Below, piece after piece: positions 24,920 through 33,164 of a stretch of DNA of 38,462 nucleotides. Source of the stretch: Streptomyces otsuchiensis. GTDB lineage: Bacteria > Actinomycetota > Actinomycetes > Streptomycetales > Streptomycetaceae. The DNA lies in the NCBI RefSeq assembly GCF_004305975.1, contig NZ_BHZI01000015.1:1-38462 (forward strand), read 5' to 3'. Every line of letters begins with the position of its first letter. Position 1 is the stretch's first letter. The notes beneath the pieces are model-generated. The model did not search any database. It was not told the DNA's origin and saw only the letters and a program-made list of their open reading frames with translations. Made by a program: the position numbers and the translations under genes.

Positions 24920-24938
24920 ATAGCTGAGCCTAACCTGA
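24920..24938 (-). promoter_or_regulatory. iron box (IdeR/DmdR1-type operator)
   Basis: Read on the minus strand, 24938-24920 is TCAGGTTAGGCTCAGCTAT, matching TTAGGTTAGGCTCACCTAA at 16 of 19 positions. It sits 36 bases before the start codon of the thioredoxin-like ferredoxin gene, where it would overlap or adjoin the promoter. Iron-loaded DmdR1/IdeR should repress here, and iron limitation should relieve it. Confidence 0.85.
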
Positions 24939-25090
24939 CCGGACCGTCCGGGCGCGCCGGGCGCACACTGTGTGTCGAAGCTGCCCCCGGAGCTCGCGGC
25001 GGCAGATCGGCGGCACCCCACCGGCACCCACCGGCACGTCACCGGCGGCCGGGCCCGTCCACGGTGAGGCGAGGGCGGATCGCGGGGAGG

Positions 25091-26329
25091 TCAGGGCAGT
25101 TCGCGGGGAGGACGCGGGCCCCGGTACGCGCCGCTGGGGCGCAGCCGCATCGCCGGTTCGGTGTACTCCTCCAGGGCGTGTGCGATCCAGCCGGCGGTAC
25201 GGGCCACCGCGAAGACGGCCTGGCCCGCCTCCGGCCGCATCCCGCACGAGACGGTCAGCACAGCCAGGGCGAGGTCGATGTTGGCGTGCGCGGCCCGCTG
25301 CCGGCCGGCCGCCGCCGCCACCTCGCGCGCCGCGCCGAGAGGTTCCCTGGCGGCGGGCACTTCGGCGAGCAGCGCGAACAGCGCTGTGGCCCGCGGGTCC
25401 TCGGCCGGGTAGAGCAGGTGGCCCAGGCCGGGCACACCGCGCTGCTCGCGGATGCGCCCGGCGACCACGGCGGCGGCGCTTCCGTGGTCCAGGACTTCGG
25501 CGACCATCCGGTGCGCGGGGGCAGCCGCGGCGCCGTGGAGGGGCCCGTCGAGTGCGCCGAGTCCGGCCAGGACCACGGCGTAGGGGTGGGCGCGTGCGGT
25601 CGCGGCGACCCGTGCGGCGAGGGTGGAGACGGCGAGGTCGTGGTCGATCAGCAGAACCAGGGCGGCGTCCAGCGCCCGCACCCCGGCGCCGGTGGGCGCA
25701 TGGGCGGTCAGGCGGGCCCACAGCCGGTCGGCCAGTTGCGCGTCCGGGGCGGGTTCCGGGCCCAGCGGGGGCTGGGCGTCGACCAGCGCGGCGATGAGGG
25801 CGCGTGCCGTGGCGTGGACGGCGGCCGGGGTGAGGTCGGAGCGCAGGGGGTCCGCGGCGCAGGCACCCACGACGGCGGCGTGGAGCCGGTCCTCGGTGGC
25901 GCTGTGCGCGGGTAGCGCAGCGACGCAGGCGCGGGCCGCGTCCAGCTGTTCCTGTGGCGCGCGGAAGCGGATGCCGGTGGTCAGGCCGCCGGTCCACAGC
26001 CAGTCCGCCACCTCCTCGTAGCCGTACCCGGTGGCGAGCACTGTGGTGTCCACGCCCCGGTAGTAGCAGCGGTCCCGTTCGATCAGGGTGATCCCGGTGG
26101 CGAGGGGTGTGAACGGCGTGGGCCGGGAGGACTGCGGGCGTCGCGCGGAGTGGCGGGCCAGTGCCTCCACCTCGCGGGCGTCGAAGGTGCTGCCCCGGCC
26201 CTCCGGCGCGCGCCGCCGGGTGAGCAGTCCCCGGCTGACATAGGCGTAGACGGTCTCCGCCTTCACTCCCAGCCGCTCGGCGGTCTGCCGCGTCGTGAGC
26301 CGGTCGTCACTGTCCTGCTGATCGGTCAT
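25091..26329 (-). CDS. citrate synthase with N-terminal helix-turn-helix domain
   Basis: The 412-residue protein fuses a MerR/excisionase-like DNA-binding domain (about 10-60: LTTRQTAERLGVKAETVYAYVSRGLL) to a citrate synthase fold. Catalytic positions are retained: His265 in GPLHG, His304 in GLGH and Asp352 in ANIDLAL. It should condense acetyl-CoA with oxaloacetate, or a related acyl pair such as propionyl-CoA, though loops around the active site differ from the canonical GGAP and GFGHRVY. ATG at 26329 is preferred over 26338, because GAAGG then has proper spacing. It faces the second citrate synthase gene over a 103-base promoter rich in palindromes, which its own HTH could bind. Whether it is an enzyme, a regulator or both is unknown. 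Confidence 0.88.
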   Translation of the reverse strand: MTDQQDSDDRLTTRQTAERLGVKAETVYAYVSRGLLTRRRAPEGRGSTFDAREVEALARHSARRPQSSRPTPFTPLATGITLIERDRCYYRGVDTTVLATGYGYEEVADWLWTGGLTTGIRFRAPQEQLDAARACVAALPAHSATEDRLHAAVVGACAADPLRSDLTPAAVHATARALIAALVDAQPPLGPEPAPDAQLADRLWARLTAHAPTGAGVRALDAALVLLIDHDLAVSTLAARVAATARAHPYAVVLAGLGALDGPLHGAAAAPAHRMVAEVLDHGSAAAVVAGRIREQRGVPGLGHLLYPAEDPRATALFALLAEVPAAREPLGAAREVAAAAGRQRAAHANIDLALAVLTVSCGMRPEAGQAVFAVARTAGWIAHALEEYTEPAMRLRPSGAYRGPRPPRELP

Positions 26330-26432
26330 GGGCGCCATCCTTCAATATTGATGGGATCAACATTGACAATGATGACATCAACGATGGATGGTCGATCGCA
26401 GGGTATCCGTACACCGACACTGGGAGCAGGAC
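26330..26432. promoter_or_regulatory. divergent promoter with palindromes between two citrate synthase genes
   Basis: This stretch is AT-rich for the genome. TCAATATTGA (26342-26351) is a perfect palindrome and TCAACATTGA (26357-26366) nearly so, centres 15 bases apart; TTGAT-GGG-ATCAA (26348-26360) bridges them. ATCAACATTG (26356-26365) recurs as ATCAACGATG at 26377-26386, 21 bases on. The first palindrome overlaps the ribosome-site region of the HTH-citrate synthase. TATCCG (26404-26409) is a weak -10 for the other gene. A shared operator, perhaps bound by the HTH protein itself, is inferred. Confidence 0.6.
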
Positions 26433-27593
26433 GTGACCGTCACACAGATCGACGTACCCAAGGGGCTCGCCGGAGTCGTCGTCACCGACACCGCCCTCGG
26501 CGATGTCCGGGGCGGCGAGGGCTTCTACCACTACCGCCAGTTCTCGGCCGTGGAACTCGCCGCCTCCCGTTCCTTCGAGGACGTGTGGCACCTGATGTTC
26601 CACGGCGAGCTGCCCGACGCGAAGGCGTCCGCCGCCTTCGCGGACCGGGTCGCGGAGTTGCGCCCCCTGCCCGGGATCGTCCGCGACCTCCTCCCCGAAC
26701 TGGCCCGGGCCGGCGGAACGGCCGGTCCGCTCGCCGGCCTGCGCACGGCGCTGGCGCTGGCCGGCGCCGCCCACGGGTTCCGGCCGGTCTACGACCTGAC
26801 GACCGCCGAACGGGCCGAGGACGCGCTGACCGCATGTGCTCTCGTTCCGACGCTGCTGACCGCCCTCCACCGGCTGGCACACGGTCTGGAGCCGGTCGAG
26901 CCACGTGCCGACCTGCCGCACGCCGCCAACTACCTGTACATGCTGACCGGACGGGAGCCTGAGCCGCGGCACGCCAGGGCGGTCGAGCGCTACCTCGTCT
27001 CCACCATCGACCACGGCTTCAACGCCTCGACCTTCACCGCCCGGGTGATCGCCTCGGCGGGCGCCGACGTCGCCGCCTGCCTGACCGGGGCGATCGGAGC
27101 ACTGTCCGGGCCGCTGCACGGCGGTGCGCCCAGCCGTGCGCTGGACACCCTGGATGCCATCGGCACACCGGAGCGCGCCGACGCCTGGGTGCGGGAACAG
27201 GTCCACGCCGGCCGCCGCATCATGGGTTTCGGTCACCCGGTCTACCGGACCGAGGATCCGCGCTCGCGGATGCTCAAGGAGATCGCGCTCGAACTCGGTG
27301 GCCCGCTGGTCGACTTGGCGGTAGGCGTGGAGGACCGCGTCGAGACGGTCCTCGCCGAGCTGAAGCCGGGACGCGAACTGCACACCAACGTCGAGTACTA
27401 CGCCGGGGTCGTGATGGAACTCTGCGGACTGCCGCGGGAGATGTTCACGCCGACCTTCGCGTCCGCCCGCGTCGTCGGCTGGAGCGCGAACGTGCTGGAA
27501 CAGGCGGAGGACTCCAAGATCATCCGGCCTGCGGCGCGCTATGTGGGCCCGCCGCCCCCGCAGCCGGTACCCGCGGCGGGCCCCTCGCTCTGA
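26433..27593 (+). CDS. citA: citrate synthase (CitA-like, type II short form)
   Basis: The 386-residue protein is a second citrate synthase-family enzyme. His194 (TIDHGFNAST), His229 (SGPLHGG) and His268 (GFGHPVY) occupy canonical substrate and catalytic sites, and GFGHPVYRTEDPR is well preserved. The catalytic aspartate of the NVDFYSG motif is however Glu321 (TNVEYYAG). Length fits the short, dimeric bacterial/CitA type. It follows GGGAGCAGG at a GTG start. It likely works at entry to the TCA or methylcitrate cycle; the Glu substitution makes the substrate or rate less certain. It is divergent from the HTH-fused paralogue, so the two are probably regulated together. A strong hairpin follows. 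The gene symbol rests on family resemblance. Confidence 0.88.
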   Translation: MTVTQIDVPKGLAGVVVTDTALGDVRGGEGFYHYRQFSAVELAASRSFEDVWHLMFHGELPDAKASAAFADRVAELRPLPGIVRDLLPELARAGGTAGPLAGLRTALALAGAAHGFRPVYDLTTAERAEDALTACALVPTLLTALHRLAHGLEPVEPRADLPHAANYLYMLTGREPEPRHARAVERYLVSTIDHGFNASTFTARVIASAGADVAACLTGAIGALSGPLHGGAPSRALDTLDAIGTPERADAWVREQVHAGRRIMGFGHPVYRTEDPRSRMLKEIALELGGPLVDLAVGVEDRVETVLAELKPGRELHTNVEYYAGVVMELCGLPREMFTPTFASARVVGWSANVLEQAEDSKIIRPAARYVGPPPPQPVPAAGPSL

Positions 27594-27617
27594 GAGAGCC
27601 GCGCCACGGGACGGTGC

Positions 27618-27656
27618 GTGGTGGTGCCCGCCACCCACCCCGGCGGGCACCACCAC
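27618..27656 (+). terminator. citA terminator hairpin
   Basis: GTGGTGGTGCCCGCC (27618-27632) and GGCGGGCACCACCAC (27642-27656) are a perfect 15-bp inverted repeat with a nine-base loop, 24 bases past the citA stop. The cobW -10 candidate TATCCT begins five bases after it, so the stem also borders the next promoter and might double as an operator. Confidence 0.8.
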
Positions 27657-27660
27657 TCCC

Positions 27661-27666
27661 TATCCT
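27661..27666 (+). promoter_or_regulatory. -10 hexamer (TATCCT) of the CobW gene
   Basis: TATCCT lies 34 bases before the GTG at 27701, with AGGAAGGA as ribosome site between. The -35 region would fall inside the preceding hairpin. I saw no Zur-type AT-rich palindrome, which controls some other CobW-family genes. Confidence 0.4.
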
Positions 27667-27700
27667 GGGACCCCCGACGCACTCCCAGGAAGGACAGCAC

Positions 27701-28990
27701 GTGCCGCGCCACGGCCACGACGAGCGCCCCGCCGACAGCCCGGAGGAGCCCGGAGACCGGAACCCGCCGCAGGCCCTCGCGCCGGTCCCCGCCGCCGGAG
27801 GCCGGGTCCCCGTGCTGGTGCTCGCCGGCTTCCTCGGGTCGGGCAAGACCACCCTCCTCAACCATCTGCTGCACAACCGGGAGGGCATCCGGATCGGCGC
27901 CGTGGTCAACGACTTCGGCGCGATCGAGGTGGACGCAATGGCAGTCGCCGGCCAGGTCGACGCGATGGTGTCGTTCGGCAACGGCTGCCTGTGCTGCGCC
28001 GTGGACCCGGCCGAACTCGACGAGGCGCTGGAACGGCTGGCGGATCCGTCGGCCGCGATCGACCTGATCGTGGTGGAAGCCAGCGGTCTGGCGGAGCCCC
28101 AGACCCTGATCCGCACCATCCTCGCCAGCAGGGACCGGCGGATCGCCTACGGGGGACTGGTCGAGGTGGTGGACGCGTCCGAGTTCGAGGCGACCCGCCG
28201 CCGGCACCCCGAACTCGACCGCCACCTGGCCGTCGCCGACCTCGTGCTGCTCAACAAGACGGACCGCACCGGCGCCGGAGAGCGTGACGAACTCGTGGCA
28301 CGGATCAGGGAGATGGCGGCGCCCGCACCGGTCGTCACCGCCACGTACGGCCGCGTCGACCCCGGTCTGTTCTTCGACCGCGACGCGGGCAGGGCCCGCG
28401 TCCGGGACGACCGGCAGCTGTCGTTCGAGGATCTGCTGCCCGCCGAGGAGCGCGACGCGCACACGCACACCGCCTACCAGAGCGTGGAGTTCACCACCGA
28501 CGAACCGATGAGCCCCCGCCGGTTCATGGCGTTCCTCGACACCCGGCCGGACGGGCTGTACCGGATCAAGGGGGCCGTCCACTTCGGCGCCGGCGGCGAG
28601 GCGGACCGCTACGACCTGCACACGGTCGGCGGCTTCCTCCGCTTCTACCCGACGCCGTGGGGCGGCGACGAGCCACGCCGGACGAGCCTGGTCATGATCG
28701 GTTCCGGCGTGGACGCCGCCGCCCTCCAGGACGCCCTGGCCGCCTGCGTCGGCCCCGCCGCCGACGAACGCGGCCCCGCCGCGCTCTACGGAGTGCTCCG
28801 CTTCACCGACCGAGCCGCCGGCGCGGCCACCGCCGATCCGCCGGCCGACGGGGACGGCACCGGGTGGCGACCCGAGACGGAGGCCGACATCGAGGAACCG
28901 CCGGAGTACGAGGAACCGCCGGAGTACGAGGAACCGCCCGAGTACGAGGAACCGCCGGTCCACGACCGCGCGTCCACCGCCCCGCGCTGA
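27701..28990 (+). CDS. CobW/COG0523 family GTP-dependent metallochaperone
   Basis: COG0523 GTPases deliver metals such as zinc or cobalt to client proteins. The 429-residue protein has Walker A GFLGSGKT at 43-50, the metal-binding CLCC (CxCC) motif at 96-99, a DxxG-like switch (VVEASGLAEP) and the NKTD guanine-specificity motif. The C-terminal CobW_C domain (about 265-370) carries SVEFTTDEPMSPRRFMAFLDTRPDGLYRIKG. An acidic/proline tail follows, with 18-base tandem repeats encoding EEPPEY. It starts at GTG 27701 after AGGAAGGA; an in-frame upstream start would lie within the citA terminator. Client and metal cannot be told from context: no zinc-limitation or cobalamin genes adjoin, although a B12-dependent reductase is 20 kb away. 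Confidence 0.9.
   Translation: MPRHGHDERPADSPEEPGDRNPPQALAPVPAAGGRVPVLVLAGFLGSGKTTLLNHLLHNREGIRIGAVVNDFGAIEVDAMAVAGQVDAMVSFGNGCLCCAVDPAELDEALERLADPSAAIDLIVVEASGLAEPQTLIRTILASRDRRIAYGGLVEVVDASEFEATRRRHPELDRHLAVADLVLLNKTDRTGAGERDELVARIREMAAPAPVVTATYGRVDPGLFFDRDAGRARVRDDRQLSFEDLLPAEERDAHTHTAYQSVEFTTDEPMSPRRFMAFLDTRPDGLYRIKGAVHFGAGGEADRYDLHTVGGFLRFYPTPWGGDEPRRTSLVMIGSGVDAAALQDALAACVGPAADERGPAALYGVLRFTDRAAGAATADPPADGDGTGWRPETEADIEEPPEYEEPPEYEEPPEYEEPPVHDRASTAPR
28892..28957 (+). repeat. 18-base tandem repeat in the CobW gene tail
   Basis: Units 28892-28909 and 28910-28927 are identical, 28928-28945 differs by one base, and 28946-28957 is a partial fourth copy. Each encodes EEPPEY. The near identity at DNA level suggests recent slippage expansion; copy number may vary between strains. 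Confidence 0.9.
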
Positions 28991-29026
28991 CCGCGGTGGC
29001 GGCGGCTCCGTACCGCTCCACGACGC

Positions 29027-29064
29027 GGTGGGGGCGGGACGCGTCGCCGCGCCCCGCCCCCACC
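29027..29064. terminator. bidirectional terminator between cobW-like gene and parC
   Basis: A perfect 12-bp stem (29027-29038 with 29053-29064), one A-C mismatch and a further 4 bp close a four-base loop, in the 117-base convergent gap. A run of GGTCC repeats (about 29089-29106) lies between it and the parC stop. Confidence 0.8.
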
Positions 29065-29107
29065 ACCAGCCCGTACCGGTCCAGTACGGTCCGGTCCGGT
29101 CCGGTCG

Positions 29108-31549
29108 TTACGCGGTGCCGCCGATCGCCCCGATCGGCTTCGCCAGCGGTGTCCCCGAGCCGTCCCGTCGCGGGTCGTGGTCCGGCAGCGGGGAGGGGCC
29201 GCCGGTCGGCGACGCCGCCCGCGCCGGCGTGGCGCCCGCCCAGGCGAAGTCCAGCCCCTCCTCACCCTTGAGGAAGCGCTGGCAGCGCACGCCGCCGGTC
29301 GCGCGGCCCTTGCGCGGGTACTGGTCGAACGGGGTCATCTTGGCGCTGCCGCCCTCGACCAGGGTGCCGCTGCTGCCCGCGACGGTGACCACCACGGCCT
29401 CCGCGCCCGGATCGACCGCCGTGAACGAGATGACCCGGGCGCCCTCACCCAGCTTGATGCCCGCCATCCCGCCGGCCGGCCGGCCCTGCGGGCGTACCTG
29501 GGCCGCCTGATACCGGAGCAGCTGGGCCTCGTTGGTGATGAAGACCAGATCCTCCTCGCCGGTGCGCAGCTCGACCGCGCCGACGATGACGTCCCCCTCC
29601 TTGAGGGAGATGACCTCCAGCTCCTCCTTGTTGGACGGGTAGTCCGGCACCACCCGTTTCACGACGCCCTGTTCGGTGCCGATCGCCAGGCCGGGAGAGG
29701 ACTCGTCCAGGGTGGTCAGACAGATCGCCCGCTCGCCGTCCTCCAGCGAGAGGAACTCGGCCAGCGGAGCCCCGCCCGAGAGACTGGACGCGCCCGTTTC
29801 GGGGAGCTGGGGAAGGTCCACGACGGCCAGCCGCAGCAGTCGTCCCGTGGAGGTGACCGCGCCCACCTCGCCCCGGGTGGTGGCGGCGACGGAGGAGATC
29901 ACGACATCGTGCTTGACGCGCCGTCCCCCCGTCTCCAGCGCGCCGTCCGCGCCCGGTCCGCGCGCCAGCAGGCCCGTGGAGGAGAGCAGTACCCGGCACG
30001 GGTCGTCGGGGACCTCCAGCGGAACGTCCGCGACCACCGCGCCCTCGGCGTCGGCCAGCACGCTGCGGCGCGGGGTGCCGTACTTCTTGGAGATCTCGGT
30101 CAGTTCGGAGGAGACCAGCTTCCGCAGCTCCGCGTCGGAGTCCAGGATCGCCGTCAGCTCCGCGATCTCGGTGTTCAGCCGGTCGCGCTCGCTCTCCAGC
30201 TCGATCCGGTCGAAGCGGGTGAGGCGCCGCAGCGGGGTGTCGAGGATGTATTGGGTCTGGATCTCCGACAGCCCGAAGCGCGAGATCAGCCCGTCCTTGG
30301 CCGCCGCCGCGTTGTCGCTGGCTCGGATGATCCGGATGACCTCGTCGATGTCGACCAGCGCGACGAGCAGCCCCTCCACCAGGTGCAGCCGCTCACGGCG
30401 TTTGGTGCGCCGGAACTCACTGCGGCGGCGCACGACGGTGAACCGGTGGTCGAGGTAGACCTCCAGCAGCTCCTTGAGGCCCAGGGTCAGCGGCTGGCCG
30501 TCGACCAGGGCCACGTTGTTGATGCCGAAGGACTCCTCCATCGGCGTCAGCTTGTACAGCTGCGCCAGCACGGCCTCCGGGACGAAGCCGTTCTTCACCT
30601 CGATCACCAGCCGCAGCCCGTGAGCGCGGTCGGTGAGGTCCTTGACGTCGGCGATGCCCTGGAGACGCTTGGAGTTGACCAGGTCCTTGATCTTGGAGAC
30701 GACCTTCTCCGGGCCGATCGTGAAGGGGAGTTCGGTGACCACCAGCCCCTTGCGGCGCGGTGTCACCTGCTCCACCGCCACCGTGGCGCGCATCTTGAAG
30801 GTGCCGCGGCCCTTGGTGTAGGCGTCGTGGATGCCGTCGAGGCCCACGATCTGGCCGCCGGTGGGCAGATCGGGGCCGGGCACGTACCGCATCAGGGTGG
30901 CCAGGTCGGCGCCGGGATGACGGATGAGGTGCTTGGCCGCGGCGATGACCTCGGTGAGGTTGTGCGGCGGCATGTTGGTGGCCATACCCACCGCGATCCC
31001 GGACGCGCCGTTGACCAGCAGGTTGGGGTAGGCCGCCGGGAGCGCGACCGGTTCCCGTTCACTGCCGTCGTAGTTGGGCGCGAAGTCGACGGTGTCCTCG
31101 TCGATCGACGCGACCATCATCCCGGCGGCGGGAGCCGAGCGGCACTCGGTGTACCGCATCGCGGCCGGCGGGTCGTCGTTGCCGAGGGAGCCGAAGTTGC
31201 CGTGGCCGTCCACCAGCGGCAGCCGCATCGAGAACGGCTGCGCCATGCGGACCAGCGCGTCGTAGATCGCGCCGTCCCCGTGCGGGTGGAGCTTGCCCAT
31301 CACCTCGCCCACCACACGGGCGCACTTCACGTGTGCGCGCTCCGGACGGAGCCCCATGTCGTGCATCTGGTACAGGATTCGCCGGTGCACCGGCTTCAAC
31401 CCGTCCCGCGCGTCGGGGAGGGCCCGCGAGTAGATCACCGAGTAGGCGTACTCCAGGAACGAGCCCTGCATCTCGTCGACGACGTCGATGTCGAGGATGC
31501 GCTCGGCGAAGTCGTCTGGTGGCGGGGTCTTCGTGCTGCGGCGGGCCAT
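29108..31549 (-). CDS. parC: DNA topoisomerase IV subunit A (ParC; gyrA-like)
   Basis: The 813-residue protein is the DNA-cleaving subunit that pairs with ParE. The winged-helix/tower region shows [26 protein letters not shown], the catalytic Tyr133 in MRYTECRS, and a coiled-coil ([17 protein letters not shown]). The C-terminal beta-pinwheel has only a degenerate GyrA box ([11 protein letters not shown]) instead of QRRGGRG, which favours topoisomerase IV over gyrase. At the position of Ser83 in E. coli GyrA the residue is Gly93 (PHGDGAIYD). ATG at 31549 follows AAGGAG by ten bases. parC and parE are separated by about 5.3 kb and four other genes, not in an operon. It is divergent from the M16 pair and convergent with the CobW gene. 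Confidence 0.92.
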   Translation of the reverse strand: MARRSTKTPPPDDFAERILDIDVVDEMQGSFLEYAYSVIYSRALPDARDGLKPVHRRILYQMHDMGLRPERAHVKCARVVGEVMGKLHPHGDGAIYDALVRMAQPFSMRLPLVDGHGNFGSLGNDDPPAAMRYTECRSAPAAGMMVASIDEDTVDFAPNYDGSEREPVALPAAYPNLLVNGASGIAVGMATNMPPHNLTEVIAAAKHLIRHPGADLATLMRYVPGPDLPTGGQIVGLDGIHDAYTKGRGTFKMRATVAVEQVTPRRKGLVVTELPFTIGPEKVVSKIKDLVNSKRLQGIADVKDLTDRAHGLRLVIEVKNGFVPEAVLAQLYKLTPMEESFGINNVALVDGQPLTLGLKELLEVYLDHRFTVVRRRSEFRRTKRRERLHLVEGLLVALVDIDEVIRIIRASDNAAAAKDGLISRFGLSEIQTQYILDTPLRRLTRFDRIELESERDRLNTEIAELTAILDSDAELRKLVSSELTEISKKYGTPRRSVLADAEGAVVADVPLEVPDDPCRVLLSSTGLLARGPGADGALETGGRRVKHDVVISSVAATTRGEVGAVTSTGRLLRLAVVDLPQLPETGASSLSGGAPLAEFLSLEDGERAICLTTLDESSPGLAIGTEQGVVKRVVPDYPSNKEELEVISLKEGDVIVGAVELRTGEEDLVFITNEAQLLRYQAAQVRPQGRPAGGMAGIKLGEGARVISFTAVDPGAEAVVVTVAGSSGTLVEGGSAKMTPFDQYPRKGRATGGVRCQRFLKGEEGLDFAWAGATPARAASPTGGPSPLPDHDPRRDGSGTPLAKPIGAIGGTA

Positions 31550-31790
31550 CGCGGCGCGGCTCCTTCGGGGGCGTCGTGTGGGCGGGCGCACCACGTCGCC
31601 GGCGCTCTCGCCGGGGCGGTGCTGCCGACCATTGTGGACCTCCGCGCTGACAGCGGGGCGCCGGGACCCGGTTGCGGACATCCGCACGAGTGCGCCCCGG
31701 GCGCCTGACATCGCCCACATCGAGGGTCACCACGCATACAGTGACAGCCAGCGAAGCGGATCGACCGACGAGCGAAGGGACCCCTTACCC

Positions 31791-33164
31791 ATGGGCCACA
31801 CGGCCACCGAGCAACACGCCGCGGACGGGCGGGAAAACGCCGCAGCCGGACCGAGGGTGACCGAACACCGGCTCGCCAACGGCCTGCGCGTCGTCCTGTC
31901 CGAGGACCGCCAGACCCCGGTCGCCGCGGTCTGCCTCTGGTACGACGTCGGTTCCCGCCACGAGGTACCCGGCCGCACCGGCCTCGCCCATCTCTTCGAG
32001 CACCTGATGTTCCAGGGCTCGGCGCAGGTACCGGGCAACGGTCACTTCGAGCTGGTGCAGTCCGCCGGAGGCTCGCTCAACGGCACCACCAGCTTCGAGC
32101 GGACCAACTACTTCGAGACGATGCCCGCGCACGAACTGGAGCTGGCGCTCTGGCTCGAGGCCGACCGCATGGGCACGCTGCTGACCGCCCTGGACGAGGA
32201 GTCCATGGAGAACCAGCGCGACGTCGTGAAGAACGAGCGCCGCCAGCGCTACGACAACGTCCCCTACGGCACCGCCTTCGAGCGGCTGACCGCGATGGTC
32301 TACCCCGAGGGCCACCCGTACCACCACACGCCGATCGGTTCGATGGCCGACCTGGACGCCGCCTCGCTGGAGGACGCCCGCGCGTTCTTCCGCACCTACT
32401 ACGCCCCGGGCAACGCCGTCCTCTCGGTCGTCGGCGACCTCGACACCGAGCGCACCCTCGGCTGGATCGAGAAGTACTTCGGCTCGATCCCCGCCCATGA
32501 CGGCAAGCAGCCGCCGCGTGACGGCACACTGCCCGACATCACCGGCGGCGACCAGCGACAGGTCCTGGTCGAGGACGTCCCCGCCCGGGCGCTGCTGGCG
32601 GCCTACCGGCTCCCGCACGACGGCACCCGCGCGGCGGACGCCGCCGACCTGGCGCTGACCGTCCTGGGCGGTGGCGAGTCCTCCCGGCTCTACAACCGCC
32701 TGGTGCGGCGCGACGGCACGGCCGTCACCGCCGGCTTCGGCATGATGCGGCTCGCCGGGGCGCCGTCGTTCGCCTGGCTGGACGTCAAGACCTCCGGCGA
32801 TGCCGAGATCCCCGCCATCGAGGCCGCCGTCGCGGAGGAACTCGACCGGTTCGCGGCCGAGGGCCCCACACCGGAGGAGATGGAGCGCGCCCAGGCGCAG
32901 TTGGAACGCGAGTGGCTCGACCGGCTCTCCACCGTCGCCGGCCGTGCCGACGAGTTCTGCCGCTACGCGGTGCTGTTCGGCGACCCGAAGCTGGCGCTGA
33001 CGGCCGTGGACCGCATCCTGGAGGTCACAGCCGAGGAGGTCCGCGAGATCGCGGCCGCGCGGCTGCGCACCGACAACCGGGCGGCGCTGGTGTACGAGCC
33101 GTCCGGGGGCACCGACGGCGAAGCGGCCGAGGACGAGGACGACGTGAAGGAGCAGCAGCAGTGA
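31791..33164 (+). CDS. M16 family zinc peptidase, active-type subunit
   Basis: The 457-residue protein is an M16B metallopeptidase of the mitochondrial-processing-peptidase/pitrilysin clan. The inverted zinc motif HLFEH is at 67-71 (His67, Glu70 as base, His71) and the distal glutamate lies in ENQRDVVKNERRQ. Its C-terminal half (GGGESSRLYNRLVRRDGTAVTAGF) lacks the Arg...Tyr pair that positions substrate in this family. ATG at 31791 follows GAAGGGA. No signal peptide is seen, so it is cytoplasmic. The stop overlaps the next gene's GTG by four bases (GTGA), so the two are translationally coupled and almost certainly form a heterodimer. Substrate unknown; peptide turnover or peptide maturation are both seen in relatives. 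Confidence 0.93.
   Translation: MGHTATEQHAADGRENAAAGPRVTEHRLANGLRVVLSEDRQTPVAAVCLWYDVGSRHEVPGRTGLAHLFEHLMFQGSAQVPGNGHFELVQSAGGSLNGTTSFERTNYFETMPAHELELALWLEADRMGTLLTALDEESMENQRDVVKNERRQRYDNVPYGTAFERLTAMVYPEGHPYHHTPIGSMADLDAASLEDARAFFRTYYAPGNAVLSVVGDLDTERTLGWIEKYFGSIPAHDGKQPPRDGTLPDITGGDQRQVLVEDVPARALLAAYRLPHDGTRAADAADLALTVLGGGESSRLYNRLVRRDGTAVTAGFGMMRLAGAPSFAWLDVKTSGDAEIPAIEAAVAEELDRFAAEGPTPEEMERAQAQLEREWLDRLSTVAGRADEFCRYAVLFGDPKLALTAVDRILEVTAEEVREIAAARLRTDNRAALVYEPSGGTDGEAAEDEDDVKEQQQ

Noticed and set aside
25010-25050. Short CACCGGCAC direct repeats upstream of the iron-boxed gene
   Set aside because: The units are GC-rich and short, expected by chance at this base composition, and lie between two same-strand genes without regulatory spacing.
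27600-27700. Zur operator before the CobW gene
   Set aside because: No AT-rich TGAAAATCATTTTCA-like palindrome is present; the only symmetry is the GC-rich citA hairpin.
21692-31549. Calling the pair gyrB/gyrA
   Set aside because: The A subunit lacks the QRRGGRG GyrA box and the B subunit reads EGDSALG, and the genes are not adjacent; topoisomerase IV fits better. Some databases may still name them gyrase.
29177-31708. 843-codon plus-strand frame over parC
   Set aside because: The minus strand encodes an intact topoisomerase subunit with its catalytic Tyr133; the plus frame shows no domain.
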